Part shown: one piece after another, positions 39,376-51,252 of the stretch | How the letters are laid out: each line of letters opens with the position of its first letter | Position numbering within the stretch: position 1 is the stretch's first letter | Source: Trematomus loennbergii | Taxonomy: Eukaryota; Chordata; Actinopteri; Perciformes; Nototheniidae | DNA length: 64,000 nt | NCBI GenBank assembly: GCA_012861695.1 | Contig: JAAOOA010000006.1 | Coordinates: forward strand, 32,026,734 to 32,090,733 | Reading direction: 5' to 3' | Made by a program: the position numbers and the translations under genes | Notes under the pieces: model-generated | Databases searched by the model: none | The model's input: only the letters and a program-made list of their open reading frames with translations | Told to the model about the DNA's origin: nothing

Positions 39376-40426
39376 AGGTTTAATAAAATGTAACTTGTAA
39401 AAGATAAATAACATTATTTAAATAGCTTTTATTTGTTTGCTAAACTATCTGATACACAAGATATTGTAGCCTAGGTGATATATTTTATTTAGAGGCAGTA
39501 ACATTTCCTGAGTTGGGAAGTTGTTTTTCGGTGTGTTCATGAGCTCTAAGTCGTAATGTGGAAACAACATGTTTCGGTTGCTACACCACATTCCTTAAAA
39601 GCACTAACTTTTGTCTACTTGTCATCAGTGTTACTTCTAGGAAACACTTTTTCTAAATGGGCCACTCCACGTGGACAGAAACTGTTAGTACACAAGCAAA
39701 CAATTGACGTCAACTCGGCAAATCAAAAATTCTCGCTTTCCGACTTGTATATTGATTTTCCCAGTCGGTAAACTTTTTTCCAGTACATCGTACACCACAT
39801 GAGAGCTGCAGTGTGTCTGAGGCAGATCTCCATCACATACATCAGTCTTCTGCCATGTAGGTTACGTGAAATTCACTTGTATAGCTCCAAGGGGACTTTG
39901 CTTTGAAATTCTTCTGTATGTGAATGGATGCTCGGTTTATGCGTGCTAGTCCTGGGATAGAACTTTCCAGGTAGTCCAGTAATTATTAGGTTGAAAGAAA
40001 ATGAGGAAGGCAAGGGGTTGTCAAGAGAGATACTTAATAATGCACAAGGCATTATTAAGTATTGTTCCATTGTTCTGTTCTGCCTCTCATTCAGTGAGTG
40101 GTGGGAGAGGTTCAGGATCCCTACAACTCTAATCAAGATAAACGGACAGATAGATGTATTGACTTTCAACTTCTTTAATCTTACAGTGGAGTGGAAGGTA
40201 GAACATTGCCAACATCAAAGTTCAAGTGAGAACTCTATACAAAGTTCTGTGTGTCCATCTGACATCTGAGAATTATTCAACAATCCTTAAATCTCGAAAG
40301 AGAGGATTTTTTTTTCTATTTTCTGTGATTTCAAGTGTCAAATGTTTTTTTTAGTCATTGATGAAAACCTCTACTCTGTCCTTAACTTAAGTAAATGAAT
40401 GTTGTGACAATCCTCTCAGGTTTCTA

Positions 40427-40550
40427 CTTCTTCTCCACTACATTTCAGAGGGGAAATATTGTACTTGTATTCCACTACATACAATTGACACTGGTAGTTA
40501 CTTTTAACATAAATAACATATGTTCATATTATATATATTTACGACAAATT
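40427..40550 (-). repeat. Teleost repeat of the ACTCCACTACATTTC family
   Basis: Contains TCTCCACTACATTTCAGAGG then GGAAATATTGTACTTGTATTCC. Opposite-strand relatives are at 62462-62530 (TAGTGGAGTAAAAAGTACAATA) and, for the other end of the family, at 43932, 46082 and 55809. Non-coding fragment. Confidence 0.65.
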
Positions 40551-42098
40551 GATTTGGTACTAGCCAAAATTGTGTGTGTGTTTTCTAATGACCAAAACGG
40601 AATACTATCATTTACAAAAATAAAACAAGCAATTCTGCACAATGAGTACACACTTCTGATACTGAGCGGATGAAACGTTTGTACTTTTAATGATTTGGAA
40701 TTAGTTTGAAAGTTGATGAGGATGATGATTTCCATCTCTGGTTCTGGCTGTATGCTTTATTACGTTGTTCAGGTTTTGAGAATGAACTGCCGAGTGCACA
40801 TGATGTGTTGCGCTTCTACGCACAATTCATTCTACGAAACATAACGTCCGTTGATGTTTCTCTGCAGTTGCTGTTTTGGACACCATTAATAATTGAATGG
40901 TAAAGTGGCCAAATGAGTATCTGAACACCTCTGTAGCTGCTTTGGATGATATGAAATATGAATGCCCTAGGAACTTACAACTGAACCAACTGATCCAAGA
41001 CATACGCTGATGGGAGGTAGGGGAAAGACACACACACATTGAAATGTACTTTGTGAATCTGTAAAAACCTAGTTTACTCTAACTTTCCTGGCTGTTTGTG
41101 AGCGATTGTTCAACATTTCTCAGTTGTGCTTGTCAGGGTGAAGGTCTATTAATAGCCGTGTATTTGTACGAGCTGAAATAAAGGAAGACTGAAGTGTGAC
41201 ACTATTGAGAGACTTTCTCTACATGAGGGGAAGGAGCGGAGTGTGAAGGAAGGACACCATTAGATCGATAAGGAGATAGGAGAGAAAGTGACTGAGCACC
41301 GCCACCTTGAGAAAAGAAAAGGCAAAAGGTAGAGAACAGGAAGGTGTTGTCCTTGGAATGAGTATTGTGTTTGCTTTCCATAAAGAACTAAACGTTGACA
41401 CAGATCTTAAACACTTTGGGGACACGTTTACTTGAGCTGAAAGAAACTCAACACCTATAAGCAATCATGGAGTTGTTATTGTGAACTCCATCATTTCCCT
41501 GGTAAACGCAGTTATTTGAAGCTACAAGTGAAACCCTAAAACAGGTTATAAGCAGCATCATATAAAGTTGGTAGCGGCATCAAAAAACCTATGGCACCAG
41601 AAAAAGAAGAGGGAAGAAGAGTAGTGATAAATCGACGGCTGCAGTAAACAGAATTATAGTTTGATGAGGCTAAGATCCATACCGTATTATTGACTTGTGT
41701 TGATGTACTCATAGGGACTGATCTCATTGCAGGGCAGCTCGGATATTGATCGTCTGACTGGAAATCCCATTACACACTCATTCAGCGCCATTTGAACTGC
41801 TCAAGGTACAATGGATTTCCCTGCTCATCAGATAGACGCATGCTGTGCCGCAGCTCTTAAATAAAGAGGCAGGGTTGGATGATTCTGGAAGAACGCTCAA
41901 TGGACTGTTGAGTTTTCTTTTTGACACGTTTTCCCTTTAATAGTTAACCATGCTTGCACTAGTCTTTGGGAATTGGGACGTTTCCTTCAATATCAGGTCC
42001 TTTTGGTGATAATAGTGTGTTGTGGAGAATCCAAGGCACCTGCTGAAGGTACAGGATGAGATGTGTTCGATTTTTTGTAGAAGAGTTAGTGGTTGGTG

Positions 42099-42467
42099 AA
42101 GGAATACTTCACACGGACCTTACCTTACCTTCAATTATTTAAATTCCACATGGACGAAAAATCCCCAAATTTAGAAAACTCGATGAAGAGTTGAACTAAA
42201 TATGAAGTCAAACTATGTTAATAATGAATTTACAAACTCTCCTTTGCTGTACAATCCAATACAGTCCTATGTATCCATTTGCAGGCTGCATGCATACAAA
42301 CCCTTTCTCAAAACCTTACTATCTAACACTTCCACATAACAACTTGGTGTTTGTGCAGCCATGGGTCAACTCTTTTTTGCCAAAAGTTTTCTTCCAAGAA
42401 TTCAAGGTGACATGGGGATAGGAATGTAAATACAAATGGACATTTTCCGGGTGAAGTATTCCTTTAA
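42099..42467. mobile_element. Miniature inverted-repeat element (AAGGAATACTTCAC ends)
   Basis: The left end AAGGAATACTTCACACGGA is mirrored by the right end TCCGGGTGAAGTATTCCTT, with TTAA at 42464-42467 on the right only. Interior is non-coding. Confidence 0.65.
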
Positions 42468-42634
42468 AATGCAAAAATGGCGGTAAGACAGAGGGAGGTT
42501 CAAAGTCAGAAGTGTGAGTTGAGGAGAAGGAGTGAAAAAGTTCAAGATAAAACAGCAGTGATGGTCAAAGACACCACGGGACCTTGGAGGCAGTGTAAAC
42601 AGTAAACACATCATCTCTCTTTTCAGGCTCTCTA

Positions 42635-42653
42635 ACACACACACACACACACA

Positions 42654-42706
<53 letters not shown>
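42635..42706. repeat. (CA)n microsatellite
   Basis: CA repeat with one break (CACCACAC) near 42661. Confidence 0.97.
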
Positions 42707-42709
<3 letters not shown>

Positions 42710-43531
42710 AACTTCTCCATTTCTCTGTTTGCCCTCTACGGAGGCCCTTTGAGCAGGGCAGATTGATCTTGTACGCCCTGACCTCCAGCTTCCTTGCTCA
42801 CTTCCCATTGGATCTCACAGTAGCCACATCTTTACACACACACAGACACACACAAGCACGCAAACACGCACACATTGCAGATTGGAATGAGCTGTAAACA
42901 CATAAACACATGAACTCACCGCCAAACAGCAACAGACCCTTATATTTATCTGTAGGCTGTATTTCCTCCCTCATATAGGCCCTAGCCCTGATGCTCAGAG
43001 GATATCGATCCGTGCAGTACAGCGTCCTCAGCGCCGCAGCTCAAGATCACATTACTGCACCTGCCTCTATTCACATCACATAGTTTCAAACCCAGGTGAG
43101 GAAAGGAAAATAGAGTCCATGTGAAGTGTATTGCTTGTTTGAACGTCCACATAGTAATGTATGTGTATTCAGACGTTATCAGTCGTGAGCCATTCACACT
43201 GCAAGAGAGTGGCTACCCTAAGAAAGAGTAACAACCTGGAGAGATGAAGTAAATGTTGATTTATTAATAATAATATATGTTGTTAATACAGAGCTTGAGT
43301 TGCTGTATGAAAATTATGTATAGTACATAGTATGAAAAGGAGTAAAATACCCAACTCTGAAACAAGATACAAAGAATACTGAGGACACATAAAATGACAT
43401 TAGTGTTGTCTTTTACACTCTTTTATCCACATTACTAATATTCATTTATCAACAATTATTTGTGAGAGCTGCAATAGCAAACCCTTCAATATCATAAGAA
43501 ATGCAATATAAAGACATGTGTTAAAAGGATA

Positions 43532-44036
43532 TGTTAGTGCAGTGGTTCCCAACCTTTTTCAGTCCGGCCCCAACCCGGTTCCCACCGAGATTGGTAGAAT
43601 TCATTGTATATAGTTGTACAAACATTACATTTTCTCTGCTAATAATAACAAGACAAAAAGATCCAACTATAATTGTATATTTTATTATGGATGAACATGA
43701 ACAAAAGTGCTTGTATTGGCAGATGATCCTGTGCCACTGTGAAATAATGAGGCCTAATTGAAACAATTACAAATACTGCTTATCGATCCGGTTCTTTAAC
43801 AGTATTTTTATTATAGGTTATTTTTGTTCTTTTTTAAGGGAAAAACTAAACAAATTGGAAACAGAATTAACATTGATGTATTGTATGTATAGTGTGGATT
43901 ATGGGCAGCTAGCACACATAACATACCTGCAGTGGTGGTAGTAACTAAGTAGATTTACTCAAGTACTCAGGTACTTAAGTTGTTCCACTTTTGCAATAGC
44001 GCTGCGCCCCCCCGGTTGGGAACCACTGGGTTAGTG
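43532..44036. mobile_element. hAT-like element with CAGTGGTTCCCAACC ends
   Basis: The element spans 43540-44028. It starts CAGTGGTTCCCAACC and ends GGTTGGGAACCACTG, a perfect 15-bp inverted repeat. Flanks TGTTAGTG and GGTTAGTG match at 7 of 8 positions, consistent with an old hAT target duplication. Its interior holds part of another repeat (43932-44000, GGTACTTAAGT). No transposase. Confidence 0.87.
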
Positions 44037-44040
44037 GTTC

Positions 44041-44911
44041 TTTTAGACCAGGGGTGGGGAACCTTTTTCCTCTCAAGGGCCATTTCAATTTTTACAACAT
44101 CCTCCGAGGGCCGTACAAATGATTGAATTCAACCTCTGCTTAAAAATACTAAAATCACAGCCCATTCATTTGGCCTTTCTTTCATGCTGTGCAAAGAAAA
44201 AGCAACCTCTTAATCCAGATATCTTACCATGACTCGCGCATGCACGCACGTGCACGGTGTGGCATGACCACCACAACAGAAAGATATGGACACAAGATGT
44301 GTGCAAATGTATTTAGTTTCCTATCCATGTGAACATGATTTAAGTGGGGGGGGACCTAACCTCCTCTAGGGGGGTCCGGGGCATGCTCCCCGGGAAGATT
44401 TATTTTAAATGTAGAAGTTAAAAGCATCATCTGGTGCACTTTGAGAGCAACATTAGGAGCTCTATGGACACATCTCTCAACACCCATATGAAACAGAACT
44501 GTAAGCAGATTTTATTTTATTTTATATTTTACAAATCACTCCCCTTTCAAACTGTATTCTTGTTTATTAATAACAACATTTTTTTACTGTCATATAGTAT
44601 TTTATACCTGTTTACTTTATTCTATTATGTTTTTATAACTATAATGATCATATAAAGATGTGCCTTTACCGAGCTGAGCTGAGGTTATCTGAGCCTCTCA
44701 GTCTGACAGGAGAGAGCTCTCGTCCACCTGGTTGGGGTGTGGTGCTCTCCGTCAGCACTACACCCTGTCAGACGAGACCACGAGATGACACGTTAGGCTT
44801 GTGTTGTGTTCAAAGAACCTGACCTTGGCCAGGAAAAACAGGCACTCGCTTGTTTAATTATTTTGCGGTCTAGATTTCTTAAAAAAAGGATTCCCCACCC
44901 CTGTTTTAGAC
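44041..44911. mobile_element. hAT-like element with CAGGGGTGGGGAACC ends, exact TSD
   Basis: The element spans 44049-44903. It starts CAGGGGTGGGGAACC and ends GGATTCCCCACCCCTG, flanked by TTTTAGAC on both sides (44041-44048 and 44904-44911). The termini are of the Charlie-like hAT kind. The interior is non-coding. It lies only 4 bp from the target duplication of the previous hAT element. Confidence 0.92.
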
Positions 44912-44919
44912 ACTTGTTA

Positions 44920-45250
44920 GTAACCGCTGTTTTTATGACACATAGAAGCTTCAGACATTCACACATGCATGGTTACTGACATTGTATTACCTCCAAAGCT
45001 TTTTTAGGCATCTATCCAAAAACAAGTTCAAAAAAACGTTGGTTTCAAGACAGAAACAGGAAGTGAAGCAGATGTGGAAGAGTTTAAACCTGCATTCTAA
45101 TAATTGCCATAAATCTGACTTGATGCGGCGTGCGGCGCTTTTTATTATTTCTATATATGTATTGACAAAACCAAAAATGCTGTAAATGTGGTAACATGCT
45201 AACTCATTGACGGGTTTTAGGACTCATTCCTGCACCCCTATATTGTCATT
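44920..45250 (+). repeat. Diverged repeat, related to 31500-31720
   Basis: Shares CTGTTTTTATGACACATA, an AAGTTCAAAAA/ACGTTCAAAAA tract, ATGCTAACTCA and TTTTAGGACTCATTC in the same order with 31500-31720. Family unknown; no coding potential. Confidence 0.55.
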
Positions 45251-46243
45251 GGCTTTGGAAATGTAGGCTGCTGGACCAGCATCTTAACGATGTTCTGTCT
45301 CTGGGAAGTAAGCCCCCCCCCCCCCCACAGTAAATGAGGACCATTGCTGCCGAGGCAGGGGACTTAACCTGTGACCTTGTTTTTGCCAATTTACTGCCTC
45401 TCCAACATCAAGACCACCTTCTCTCAGCAGCAGTCAGCCACATACGGCTCCTGCCAAAACAGCAGTCTGCCCTGAAGTTTCTTGTTCTTCCTCCCTTCTT
45501 GCTCACCTTTAAAAACCATAATGCCACTCTTAAAATGAAACAATGTAGCCTATCCTATGAAACTATTTCATCGTATAAATCTGCCAGAAGCTGTCATTGT
45601 GGAGAGGGGGACAAGTTGACAGTAAAGGAATATAGATGTTTTTTTCCTCTTGCAGCTGGTTTCTGGCCGAGTGACTTTACTCTTACTGAGTAGTCAGAGG
45701 GGGGGCTGTTTAATGGGGTGTTATCAATTTGCGGTGGAGTTTGAGTGCCGTCTGTCGGCCTGCTTGATGATGAATCGGCTGCTGGGTTTCAGTTGTAGCG
45801 CAGGAGAGACTGGAGGATTAGAACGGTACAGCAGAGGTTGATGGAGAAGGAGCGGCATGAGCAGCGAGAGTTTAAAAGGCGTTTGAAGTGTTTAAGATCA
45901 CAGATTTTTCCCGGCGATGTCTCACTTCAGATTAATAGGATTTGAACAGTGGTGGTATTTTTAGAGGTAGCAGTTGAAATCGTCTGCAGTACGTGATTGC
46001 TGCTGTTCTTTAATGGGATTAAACGCAGCTTTCATTCTCAAAGCAAAAAATATGTATTCCAAAATAAATCAGTTAATTGAAGAGGTGGAAGAAGCATTCC
46101 GATTATTTACTCAAGTAAAACGAGCCATATGACAGTGTAAAGATACTCTATGTAAAAGTCATACTTTAATGAGCAAAAGTGAAAGTATCGTACACACATA
46201 CTTTAAATTATTTTATTATAATTATTGATGCATTTAGGAGGAC

Positions 46244-46712
46244 ATATCGTGCTCATCTTCAGATTCATATTTGTATGTAGTGTCTCTACTGGGACATGTC
46301 TCCATGCTTCAATGTTCAAAAAGCTCTTTATTTGTCTCATACTGCCTGTGCTGCAGCACCTCTTTTCACCCTCTGTCTGAAACCAGAGCCCAGTCTGCTC
46401 CGATTGGTTAGCTGGCCGGCTCTGTTGGGATTGGTCAACTGCTTAGAGATGTCCCGCCCCTTAGCCTATCACGTACAATGTGTTTGAGCGCTAGCTAATA
46501 GAAGCGCGAGTGTTACATAGTGATGTCATTATGTAACATAAGTAAACAAAGGAGTCCAATGGAGGCAGGGGGGGGGAGTGTGTGGGAGAGAAACTCCCTC
46601 TGGAGGAAACATAGGGATTTTTTCTTTGCAGACCATTTTCTGTCATCCACAAATACTTATGTAGCACACTTCAGGAAAGGAAAACCCCCAAAAGCATGCT
46701 GGAGCCTCTTTG
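46244..46712 (+). repeat. Interspersed repeat, best-preserved copy of a four-copy family
   Basis: Starts near AGGAGGACATATCGTGC and ends near AGCATGCTGGAGCCTCTTT. Homologous to 895-1583, 7346-7775 (inverted) and 16559-16937. The uninterrupted sequence TAGTGTCTCTAC...CATGTCTCC here is the empty-site counterpart of the hAT insertion at 922-1409. Confidence 0.7.
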
Positions 46713-46743
46713 AGTACAGTACCTGAGTAAATGTACTTTGTTA

Positions 46744-47372
46744 CATTTCGCTAGTGATGTGTCGGTCGCGAACGAGCCGATTCTTTTGAACGGCTCTTTG
46801 GTACGAACGAGGGAACCGAGTCGTACTTGGTGAGAGCCGTTCTTGTTATCGTTCAATCGTTGGTCCGCACTCACTGCCTGCCAAAATCCACTCGCCTTTT
46901 AAAAAGCTTGATTTTGTTCCCCAAACGTATTCTGTGAAGACCCGCCCCTACTCTGATTGGTAGGTTTCAGCACGAGGAGTGAGGTGGGGTGGGTCTTAAC
47001 GGAATACGCGAGAGAGAGAAGTCATAACAAGTGGTACAGGACAGGTAGACGACGTGTTTTTCGGATGGAAAATGAGCCAAACGCGAAAACGCAGCAGCAT
47101 TTGGATGCACTTCAACCAAAACCCAGGCAGTGATAAAGCGCACCATTTGTAAAGGCAAAATATCCTTTAACGCAGGGTCAACAAATAATCTCCATCGCCA
47201 CTTAATTATCATTATGACTGGTGATTATTTCGCAGATAAACCTAGTAACCCCGCCCCCTTTAAAAAAACAACGGCTCTTTTGAACGGCTCTTTTGAACGG
47301 CTCTTTGAAAAGAACGGAGCCATAAGATCCGGCTCCCTTCAAAGAGCCATAATTCCCATCACTACATTTCAC
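46744..47372. mobile_element. hAT-like element rich in GAACGGCTC motifs
   Basis: The element spans 46752-47364. It starts TAGTGATG and ends CATCACTA; flanks CATTTCGC and CATTTCAC match at 7 of 8 positions. The interior has GAACGGCTCTTT repeated three times near 47270-47310 and once near 46788. The 83-codon open frame at 47130-47381 is not a transposase I can recognise. Confidence 0.82.
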
Positions 47373-47709
47373 CACTGTTAATAATTGATTATTATCTCAA
47401 TATTAGGCTCCAGATTATAAAAGAATGTTTGCATAATATTTTATAATAAAATAAGTTTTTTGATTTGTGGTTTTATTTGAAAAAATAAGCATAGCTGAAT
47501 TAAAGGGCGATAAAAAACAATGGTCATACCGAAACAATGTGGATGTACGTGGGTGTAAAGCAGGGTAATTCTATAGAAGCACTGGAGGAGTGTGAAGAAT
47601 TAACTAAGGTAAGAGCTGTGATGGATGAGACAAGGCACTGGGGATTTGTTAGACATCTGAAAAGGTCACGGCAACGCCAGAGTCAGAGTCAGAATTACAT
47701 GCTGATTGG

Positions 47710-47710
<1 letters not shown>

Positions 47711-47743
<33 letters not shown>
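47711..47743. repeat. (GT)n microsatellite, short
   Basis: About 16 GT units, uninterrupted. Confidence 0.95.
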
Positions 47744-47745
<2 letters not shown>

Positions 47746-48387
47746 CTACAATCTGCTTTTCACTTAAGTTAAATCACCTCAAGATGTTTTCCTGATGTGT
47801 AACTTAAAGTAATCACTCTTTCAGTACATTGCTCTAATATATAATTTCCAATCAATGTTAACACCATCTGTAATCTTATATATTCATGGTGAATGTGAAT
47901 AATGCACATTTTAAAGCTGTCCCTTTCTAATAGGAGCGTTAGTAGCTCTAATATAGATAAGTATGTGAATCCGTTAGCCAGGGCATCGTTAGCATTCTTT
48001 GAATCTCTGGATGTAATTTACGACCAAACACTGTCAGCGCTGCCTGCAGTGGTGATCATTTAAAAGGATGTTCCATGCCTGCGAGGCCTGTCATGCGATC
48101 TCAGATATAATTACCTACAGAGATATTGCCAAATGTAAAGGAATGAGGATGTGAAGAATCGCTTTAATCTCCATCTTAAGTAGCCTCGTGAGTATTCATC
48201 TTTTATCGTCAATCTGATACTGGCCAGTCCAGTCAGTCATGTTGAGCTCATGTATTGTTATTTCATTCTATTCTGATGATGATAGGAGAGGAACTGCGAG
48301 TGAAGCCTTTAACCCATATGATTTAAATTCAACATTGTGACCCGTTCCATCACTACTGTTATTCTGGGAGACCCAAATGATCTATTA

Positions 48388-48580
<193 letters not shown>

Positions 48581-48854
48581 TATAAGGACATGTTACTGGG
48601 AAAGATGCTCATCCTAGTCAAATTAGCTTTAACGTGCATTATCTCTAACCGCCAGCAGGGGGAACTCCACTGGTTGCAAAAAGTAGTCCTTCTTGTATGG
48701 AAGTCTATGAAAAAATGGCCCTACTTTTATTTTTGTTTATTGCTTCCGTAAACTTTATCTTAATAAGTTGATAGTCTCAATCACCAGTTTTAAGTCTTCC
48801 TCAAAGATGTTTATTTTACTGTATTGTCCCATTTTACTGTATTGTCCCTTTTAT

Positions 48855-49440
48855 CAGGCTGTCCAAACTCATCATTAAAGACCCTTCAATTCATACAAAA
48901 TGCTGCAGCACGGGTTTTAACAGGAACAAAGAAGATGGACCACATCACTCCTGTTTTAGCAGCATTGCACTGGCTACCAGTTAAGTCCAGAATTGATTTT
49001 AAGATACTTTTACTCACATACAAAGCGCTCAATGGTTAGGGACCATCCTACCTACAGGATCTTGTAATCTCCTATTGCCCCTCTAGGGCATTAAGATCCC
49101 AGAGTGCAGGTCTGTTGGTGGTTCCCAGAGTCCACACATTTAAGAGTAGGTTAAAGACTTTCCTCTTTAGTACAGCGTACAGTTAGGACTGGTTTTAAAC
49201 TCCCTTTTATATACATCCTCATGGAGCCTTCGTTTTATGGAATTTTAATTATTGTACTCTAACTGTATTTGTGTCATTGTGTTATGTTCCTTTTTAAGTT
49301 GGTATTTTCACATTGATCTTGTAAGATACGTTTGTTGTTTACATTGCCAATTGTGTTTGTTGACTTGTGAAGCCCTCTGAGACAAATATGATTTGTGATT
49401 TTGGTCTATATAAATAGACTTGAATTGAATTGAATTGAAT
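48855..49440 (+). mobile_element. L2-like LINE, 3' fragment
   Basis: Encodes the last part of a LINE reverse transcriptase: LKTLQFIQNAAARVLTGTKK, DHITPVLAALHWLPVKSRID and FKILLLTYKALNG, then a stop at 49037-49039. Family sequence continues beyond the stop (GPSYLQDLV, SRALRSQSAGLLVVPRV, FKSRLKTFLF). It ends in a (TTGAA)n tail (about 49420-49440). 5'-truncated and carrying a stop. It resembles the element at 11403-12590 in domain but differs in the 3' tail, so it is another lineage. Confidence 0.9.
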
Positions 49441-49719
49441 TTAGAGTAACATTTATTTTGTCATGATATAACTTTGGTTTAACAAGTAGCTTACGTAAAA
49501 TGTAGGTTAGGAGTTTAGGCAATAAAACGACTTGTTACTGTAGGTATATAAACTTGGTATACAAAAAGGATTTGAAAGTCACTGATGTAGGAACATGACT
49601 ATTTCGCTCTTAAAACTACTTTTGTGGCTCTGAAAGTCTTGTAATTACTCAAATGGGTTTACATTAAAGTTAGTTCAAAACCAAGTCTCATGCAGACGCT
49701 AATGTGGAAAGTGCAGAAA

Positions 49720-49870
49720 ATGCGGAAGTGCCTTGAACCTGCATTCTCTCTTTCCGCAAACATTGAGTGACTCCACAGGTTGAAAAAAGTAGTTCCTCTT
49801 CTATGGAAGTCTATGAAAAAATGACACAAATTATTTGATTGCTTCAGTAAACTTTTCTTAGCGAGTTGAG
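49720..49870 (+). repeat. Interspersed repeat (family of 26690 and 48650)
   Basis: Contains GTGCCTTGAACCTGCATTCT then GTGACTCCACAGGTTGAAAA and GGAAGTCTATGAAAAAATG. The 48650-48790 copy shares GGAAGTCTATGAAAAAATGG and the CTCCACTGGTTGCAAAAAGT tract. Non-coding. Confidence 0.6.
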
Positions 49871-50380
49871 GGTTTAAATGTCTTGCTTCGCGCCTTCTCC
49901 AATAATGTACATTTTTTGTAAATAAACTACTTGTTAGGCTTAAAAAAAAAATTGGGGGGATACAAATTATGTTAAAGTGAATCACTGATGACTCACATAC
50001 TCACTTTCTTGTTCTTAAAACTGCAACTTTTAATCTGAACCTCTAATAATCACGCAGTTGGGTTTACACTAGAGTTAGTTTATCATTTGCACACACCAAA
50101 GCAGGTTGTCTGGGTCGTTATTGTTTGACGTCCTTAAAGTGAGGACTGAGGTTTTCCTCTAAAAGCCTAATTTTGCGTATTCCAGTTTAAAGTCATTTCC
50201 ACAGTTTGTTCACTTTAGCCAATTCAGCTGTCAAAAACTCCTGCTCAGGTGGAACACTTCCCATGGTGCATAAATACAACATTTTTGCTAGCCCTGGTAA
50301 TCTTTGACATCTCTCTTCCACAAGTAAATAAAATAGGATGAATATTGCTTGGAAGGATTTTGACTCTGTTTGAAAGGAAG

Positions 50381-50555
<175 letters not shown>

Positions 50556-50826
50556 CTGGTGGCCTCCAACAGATGCACTTCTTCAAACCTTCTTTGAAAT
50601 ATATTTGATCAAATGGCAGCTAAGAAATAATCTTGTTATCTTGAACCCCAGAGCATCATTATCCCCCACAACTCATCACATTTTGGTCAAATGATGCTCA
50701 AGGCCGACTCCATCAGGCAGCCCCTCTCTCTGGGGCCGCACCTTAATCGGCTGAAGGATCTTAATCATTGAAACTGTCAATTCTAATGCCTGCCACTGAT
50801 GAACCTCTTCATCTGTCTGTCTACAG

Positions 50827-50981
50827 TGCTGCTGCTGGGCATCTTCCTGTACACGCGCTGGAGGAGCTACAAGGGGCTGAAGGAGGGCGTATACCACGTC
50901 TCCGCCCACCACGACGGCTGGGAGGACATCCGGGAGAATGTCCTCAACTATGATGAGGAGGGAGGCGGGGAGGAGGACCAG
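50827..50981 (+). CDS. Type III cadherin exon: inner half of membrane helix and p120-catenin-binding region
   Basis: Encodes LLLGIFLYTRWRSYKGLKEG followed by YHVSAHHDGWEDIREN and VLNYDEEGGGEEDQ. The first part completes the membrane helix and is followed by basic stop-transfer residues (RWRSYK). The acidic YDEEGGGEEDQ is the juxtamembrane core of classical cadherins that binds p120-catenin. The acceptor is CTACAG|TG (50826/50827); its two bases complete a Val codon begun at 34099 (phase 1). The donor is CAG|GTACAT (50981/50982), phase 0, joining 62598 in frame. No defect seen in this exon. Confidence 0.95.
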
Positions 50982-51025
50982 GTACATCATCCACACACAC
51001 ACCCACACACTTGATTTATTCATTA

Positions 51026-51240
51026 TGTAAGGGATAATATGCAGCGGGGCGGTCATTCATGAAAATAAACATAGGCAGGGTGATCAGCCTCCCTAAATTA
51101 ACCGGCTTGACTCACAATATTGATTCAACATTTTTTTTTTTACTTAAAAATTATCATATTGCTTCCGCTAAGAGAAATATGGTCCGTTCCACTTGGTACC
51201 AACGGCTAGAATTGCGGCGAGAACAACGTAACTTAAAATG
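51026..51240. repeat. Fragment of the element seen at 18138-18965
   Basis: Shares GTAAGGGATAAT(A/G)TGCAGCG, GGCGGTCATT, TTGATT blocks and CCGCTAAGA. Truncated on the right by, or adjoining, the DIRS-type fragment. Confidence 0.6.
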
Positions 51241-51252
51241 ACGGCAGCTCTG

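Larger units (their letters stand above)
46082..47377. repeat. Composite repeat holding two inserted elements
   Basis: The left part (46082-46200) has GGTGGAAGAAGCATTCC then ACTCAAGTAAAA. The right part is AGTACCTGAGTAAATGTAC (from 46717), ending CATTTCACCACTG at 47377. These are the two ends of one widespread fish repeat, separated by the insertions at 46244-46712 and 46752-47364. Boundaries are approximate. Confidence 0.6.
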
